NCBI GenBank assembly: GCA_016931185.1
Contig: JAFGFI010000392.1
Coordinates: 1-42,760, forward strand
Direction: 5' to 3'
DNA: 42,760 nt
DNA from: Anaerolineae bacterium
Lineage (GTDB): Bacteria > Chloroflexota > Anaerolineae > B4-G1 > SLSP01
A model generated the notes under the pieces. It had not been told where the DNA came from. It did no database searches and saw only the letters and a list, made by a program, of their open reading frames with translations. Positions 39,464 through 42,760 of the stretch are shown here, piece by piece. Position 1 is the first letter of the stretch. Every line of letters begins with the position of its first letter. Position numbers and translations under genes: made by a program.

Positions 39464-42400
39464 TTAAATTAAACTCACTGACTTCAAGGCTTCTTGCGCT
39501 CCAAAGTGATTCGGCTCCAGTGCCAACACCTGTTTCAATGCACTTTCAGCTTCCTCTATGTGCCCCAATCCGAGGTGTGCCAGCCCAATGATGTAGGTGA
39601 GGTGAATACGGTGTCGCGTCTCGCGGTTTACCTCGGTGAAGATGAATTCTGGCACGGAGGTGGCAAATCCCTGTTTGGCTTGCGCGTCAAGCTGCGCGGT
39701 GGCCTTATCCAGCATATCCTGGTAATGTACCCTAGCCTCTTCGGCGCGCCCTAACGCCTTGAGCGCGAGCCCTTGATAATAACCGGACTCCGACAGACCG
39801 CCGTCTACGGCTAGGATAACATCAAAACTGGCCTGTGCGCCATCGGCATCCCCAAGTGACTGCTTGGCAAGCCCAACGTAATAGTGCAGATTCATATCGG
39901 GCCAGTTGCGCTCGCCCAGGTTGGCAGGATAGGTATCCATTGCAGTCGTAAAGTGCGCGAGCGCAGTTTTTGCGTCTCCCCCCTCCAACGCCGCCTGCCC
40001 TAACAGCCGGTGGGCCAGCACATATTGCTTTGAGACACTCCCGGTACCGCCCTCCCACGGATGGAAGCGGCGCGAGAGGACGTAATCCAACGCCTTTTGT
40101 GGCTTCCCCGTCCGGTTGTACAGGGTAGCGAGTTCAACGGAGAGGTCATCCCGGTCGCGCACCAGGTCGAGGTGACGTTCGAGCAGCGCCAGGCGTTCCA
40201 CCGCCGGCGCCCCCGTCCGCGCGCGCAGTTGGCTGAGTTCAGACAGGATGCGCCCATCCTGCGAATTAAGCTTAAACGCAGTTTCGTAACAGGCAATGGC
40301 TTCCTCAGCATCGTGATGGATGTTGTAGTGCGCGATACCCAAATTACGCCAGGCAATAGCGGCAAAGGATTGATCGCTTTGCGTCGCCAGACGCCAGTTA
40401 TGGACAGCTTCGGGATAGCGTTTTTTATCATAGTAGAGATTGCCCAGATGATAGGCGATTTGAGCATCCTCGGGGCGCAGGGATTGCGCGTGCTGCAAAA
40501 TCACCATCTCTTCCAGCAGCACCGGAAAGCAATAATCAAGCGGGGTCTCCGAGGCACGCCGGTACAGCAACTGCATCTCAGCTTCCTGGCCTTGCCGGTA
40601 AGCAAAGTAGCCCAGCGCGTATAAAACCATCGGCGATGTGGTGGCCGCGTTTTGCGTCAACCGGGTAAGCATGTCAGCAGCTTCTTTCCAAAAACCCGCG
40701 TTGGCATAGTCAAAGGCAATATCAAAATAGGATTGGATTTCGGAGAGTGGATCGGAGACATGCATCAACTGTGTCAACCCCTCCAACTCACCTCTGGCGG
40801 TAAGACTGCCCCTGGCCAGACTGATAAGCACCCCCTCATTGCGTGCCCACATATCCAGCGGGTCCATCTCCAGCGTACCTCGGACGAGGCTGGCGGCTTC
40901 GTCCAGGTGTCCCAGCTTTCGCAACACAGCCGCCTTGAAATTACGTGCTTTGGTATTGCGGGTGTTCACTTGCAAAGCACGGTCCAGGTGTTCCAACGCG
41001 GCAGCGAAATCACCGCGCAGAGCATCAATTTCTGCCAGTGCATAGTAGCTCGCGCCCTGCTGCGCGTAGTCCCAGATGGCCTTGTAGAAGGCAGCGTAAG
41101 CGGCATCCAGGTCGCCCGTGTATTTGAGCGCGCGCCCCAAGTTATAGTAAACTTCGTTGTCCTGGGGGTTCGGATTGCGGCGCGTCAGCCGGTCCACGGC
41201 GACCCGGAAATGGGCAATTGCCTCACCGAAATTGCCGCGCCGGAATTGCACCAGGCCCAGCGCGTTGTTACAGCGCGCGTCACCGGGGTCGCGCCGCAGG
41301 GCTTCTTCCCAGTACGGCTCCGGTTCGATAGTGGGATGGCGATACTGCTCCAAATGCAGGCCCGTGAGATACAGTTCCTCAATAGTCTCGAAGGTATCCG
41401 GCGGCAATGGCGGCGTCTTCACTTCGGGCAATGGCGGCACCTCAATCTCACGCGGCGCGTAGCGGATAAGTTCGCACCCGCTGCTGTCACAGACACGCAG
41501 CAGCAAATCCGTCTCCACCACCCCTTCAGGCAACGCCACTTCATTCACATAAGGCGTATCCGGCGCAAGATCCACCACCGCCTCAACCACGACATCCCCC
41601 TTCGCCAGCAGCGCCACCATCGCCCCTGCTAAAGTTTCCGTCACCGCCACCCCAATCTTTGCCATTTGGTATAACCTGCGGTTACCCTCGCAATTCGCAA
41701 TTCGCAATTCGCAATTCGCAATTTCCAAATTCACCGCTGCCCGCCGGTTCGCCTGCTTCGCCGGGCCAATCTTCTGCACGGGATACCAGAACTGGCTGAA
41801 CGTCTTGGTCTCGTAAGGCTGAAGCCAGGAGAAATCCGGCTGGTTGTCGGTGTACGCGCCCGCCATCAGCTCGATGTAGGGGCCATCCTCATCCGTGAGA
41901 TTAGCCTCCCACCCCTTGGCAAACTCGCCCGCGCCCCAGGTGAACATCTTTTTGCCGGGAGCGATATGATGATTGGCGACGTGGATAATGCCGGCGCCGG
42001 CCTTATGATCGTAGCCGCCAAAGTAATCCTCATCCGACTCCCACACGAAATAGGAGGTAGGCACAGGAATGGCGCTATACCAACTGATATCCGTCCCCTG
42101 GCCCTCGTTGCTGAAGTCCATACCGTAGTACGTGCCTTTGGCGATGGGATAATGGGACATCGAGCGCTTGGAGTGATCGGTCACGACGGTGACATCAGGG
42201 GGGAAGACAACCTGGTATTTATCGTGGACGTGAACGCCAGCGTTGAGCCACCAGAGGAACGTCTGCACTTCAGGTGTGCGGTTGTAGAGCTGCACCTTCA
42301 TCTCAAAAAAGGCTTTGCCGGGATAAAGGCAGATACCCACCATGCCCTTCATCCGCTGCAGCGGGTCGTTCTCGCTCATCCACACAGTGACGCTGCCATC

Positions 42401-42760
42401 GGCGTTTTCCTCGATGAGATGGTGCGTGGGCATATAGGTCGAGGGCCGGTGGTGCTGCGGCCAGTTGCACTCGATACCGCCTGACATCCACGCGCCAAAC
42501 AACCCGATCAGCGCGGGCTTGACGACGTGCTGGCGGTAGATGAAATGATAGCCGTTGGTCTTATCCAGCGCTTCATGGATGCGGCCCCCAATTTGGGGCA
42601 GCATCATCAGCCGGATATAGTCGTTTTCAAGGTAGACGGCGGTGTAGTCTCGCGGCTCGCTCTCACTGGACAGTTTATCGGTGAAGGGGACGGGATACAC
42701 GCGCCCGCTCGTCCCCTGATTCACCCGCTTATCCAAGAACATCGGGGCTTTGTCCGCCGG
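39464..42760 (-). CDS. DUF5107 - TPR protein (5' end beyond the window)
   Basis: At least 1098 aa. The N-terminal part (to about 330) is DUF5107, with 'YTAVYLENDYIRLMMLPQIGGRIHEA', 'GGIECNWPQHHRPST' and 'SYFVWESDEDYFGGYDH'; this fold resembles aldose-epimerase-like beta sandwiches and is thought to bind or act on sugars. From about 460 to the end are many TPR repeats ('ARCNNALGLVQFRRGNFGEAIAHF' type) for protein contacts. The first Met in the window (42742) is internal: the frame stays open to the edge and the preceding residues fit the family. An odd insert at about 341-358 ('LEIANCELRIANCEGN') is coded by five CGCAATT repeats and interrupts the linker after DUF5107. No signal peptide is visible in the part present. 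Confidence 0.88.
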   Translation of the reverse strand, partial: PADKAPMFLDKRVNQGTSGRVYPVPFTDKLSSESEPRDYTAVYLENDYIRLMMLPQIGGRIHEALDKTNGYHFIYRQHVVKPALIGLFGAWMSGGIECNWPQHHRPSTYMPTHHLIEENADGSVTVWMSENDPLQRMKGMVGICLYPGKAFFEMKVQLYNRTPEVQTFLWWLNAGVHVHDKYQVVFPPDVTVVTDHSKRSMSHYPIAKGTYYGMDFSNEGQGTDISWYSAIPVPTSYFVWESDEDYFGGYDHKAGAGIIHVANHHIAPGKKMFTWGAGEFAKGWEANLTDEDGPYIELMAGAYTDNQPDFSWLQPYETKTFSQFWYPVQKIGPAKQANRRAAVNLEIANCELRIANCEGNRRLYQMAKIGVAVTETLAGAMVALLAKGDVVVEAVVDLAPDTPYVNEVALPEGVVETDLLLRVCDSSGCELIRYAPREIEVPPLPEVKTPPLPPDTFETIEELYLTGLHLEQYRHPTIEPEPYWEEALRRDPGDARCNNALGLVQFRRGNFGEAIAHFRVAVDRLTRRNPNPQDNEVYYNLGRALKYTGDLDAAYAAFYKAIWDYAQQGASYYALAEIDALRGDFAAALEHLDRALQVNTRNTKARNFKAAVLRKLGHLDEAASLVRGTLEMDPLDMWARNEGVLISLARGSLTARGELEGLTQLMHVSDPLSEIQSYFDIAFDYANAGFWKEAADMLTRLTQNAATTSPMVLYALGYFAYRQGQEAEMQLLYRRASETPLDYCFPVLLEEMVILQHAQSLRPEDAQIAYHLGNLYYDKKRYPEAVHNWRLATQSDQSFAAIAWRNLGIAHYNIHHDAEEAIACYETAFKLNSQDGRILSELSQLRARTGAPAVERLALLERHLDLVRDRDDLSVELATLYNRTGKPQKALDYVLSRRFHPWEGGTGSVSKQYVLAHRLLGQAALEGGDAKTALAHFTTAMDTYPANLGERNWPDMNLHYYVGLAKQSLGDADGAQASFDVILAVDGGLSESGYYQGLALKALGRAEEARVHYQDMLDKATAQLDAQAKQGFATSVPEFIFTEVNRETRHRIHLTYIIGLAHLGLGHIEEAESALKQVLALEPNHFGAQEALKSVSLI
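41689..41723. repeat. Five tandem CGCAATT units inside the DUF5107-TPR gene
   Basis: Five exact 7-bp units run in tandem (35 bp) and are translated as part of 'LEIANCELRIANCEG' on the minus strand. Together with flanking bases the insert keeps the reading frame although the unit is not a multiple of three. Related degenerate units lie in the intergenic region at 38100-38135. Confidence 0.9.

Noticed and set aside
40652..41632. Long plus-strand open frame (326 aa) opposite the DUF5107-TPR gene
   Set aside because: It is antisense to a well-supported TPR region with clear repeat periodicity and has no family motif.
41689..41723. CRISPR-like or attachment-site repeat
   Set aside because: Seven-base units without spacers inside a coding frame; no integrase or cas genes present.
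1..42760. tRNA, rRNA, insertion sequences, integrases
   Set aside because: None seen by eye; no transposase or recombinase-like protein among the open frames.

Overview
The window looks like chromosomal DNA from an uncultured-type bacterium, most plausibly Chloroflexota (Anaerolineae-like). The support is indirect: Thr/Pro-rich lipoprotein linkers, giant secreted proteins built from DUF11-like beta-sandwich modules, a 'VYLPFI' motif before the C-terminal part of one of them, a DUF5107-TPR protein, a CarD-type regulator and many lipobox lipoproteins. Taxonomy is an inference, because no rRNA is present.

Layout. (1) 1-4140 (+): the 3' part of moeA, a PadR-type regulator with its own consensus promoter and three TATC/GATA palindromes, then a translation block: CarD-like regulator, a structured leader, infA, rpsU and a divergent truD. 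(2) 4171-15101 (-): a complete sugar-uptake locus. It comprises a response regulator (YesN type), a sensor kinase (YesM type) and a sugar-binding lipoprotein, followed by a second sugar-binding lipoprotein, a double ABC ATPase, two permeases (the second with an unusual extracytoplasmic extension) and a lipoprotein. The binding proteins resemble YtfQ (galactofuranose-type). The likely logic is that the first binding protein and kinase sense a sugar and the regulator switches on the transporter. (3) 15275-16737 (-): two orphan envelope proteins, then a 44-bp perfect palindrome. (4) 17260-23653 (+): patatin-like lipase, glycosyltransferase, a remnant of a ubiB-like gene, a hybrid sensor kinase and a ubiB/aarF-like gene that appears frameshifted. 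(5) 23665-36743: a 13-kb segment bounded by two direct copies of a 129-bp promoter/leader cassette. Inside are a decayed FGE-sulfatase pseudogene and a four-gene minus-strand operon: a small AAA ATPase, a 1440-aa AAA-TPR-kinase-TPR-TM-extracellular fusion, an Ig-like lipoprotein and a 1697-aa surface protein. (6) 36762-39351 (+): two tandem membrane-fusion (HlyD/RND adaptor type) lipoproteins. (7) 39464-42760 (-): a DUF5107-TPR protein running off the right edge.

The best candidate for an undescribed system is the four-gene operon in the repeat-bounded segment. It would connect an outside-facing beta-sandwich sensor, through one membrane helix, to a cytoplasmic kinase and NTPase, and is co-transcribed with a second NTPase and two exported proteins. 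Also notable is that two different upstream cassettes (129 bp and 64 bp) recur in front of unrelated genes in the same orientation relative to the gene, which suggests mobile or copied promoter/leader units.
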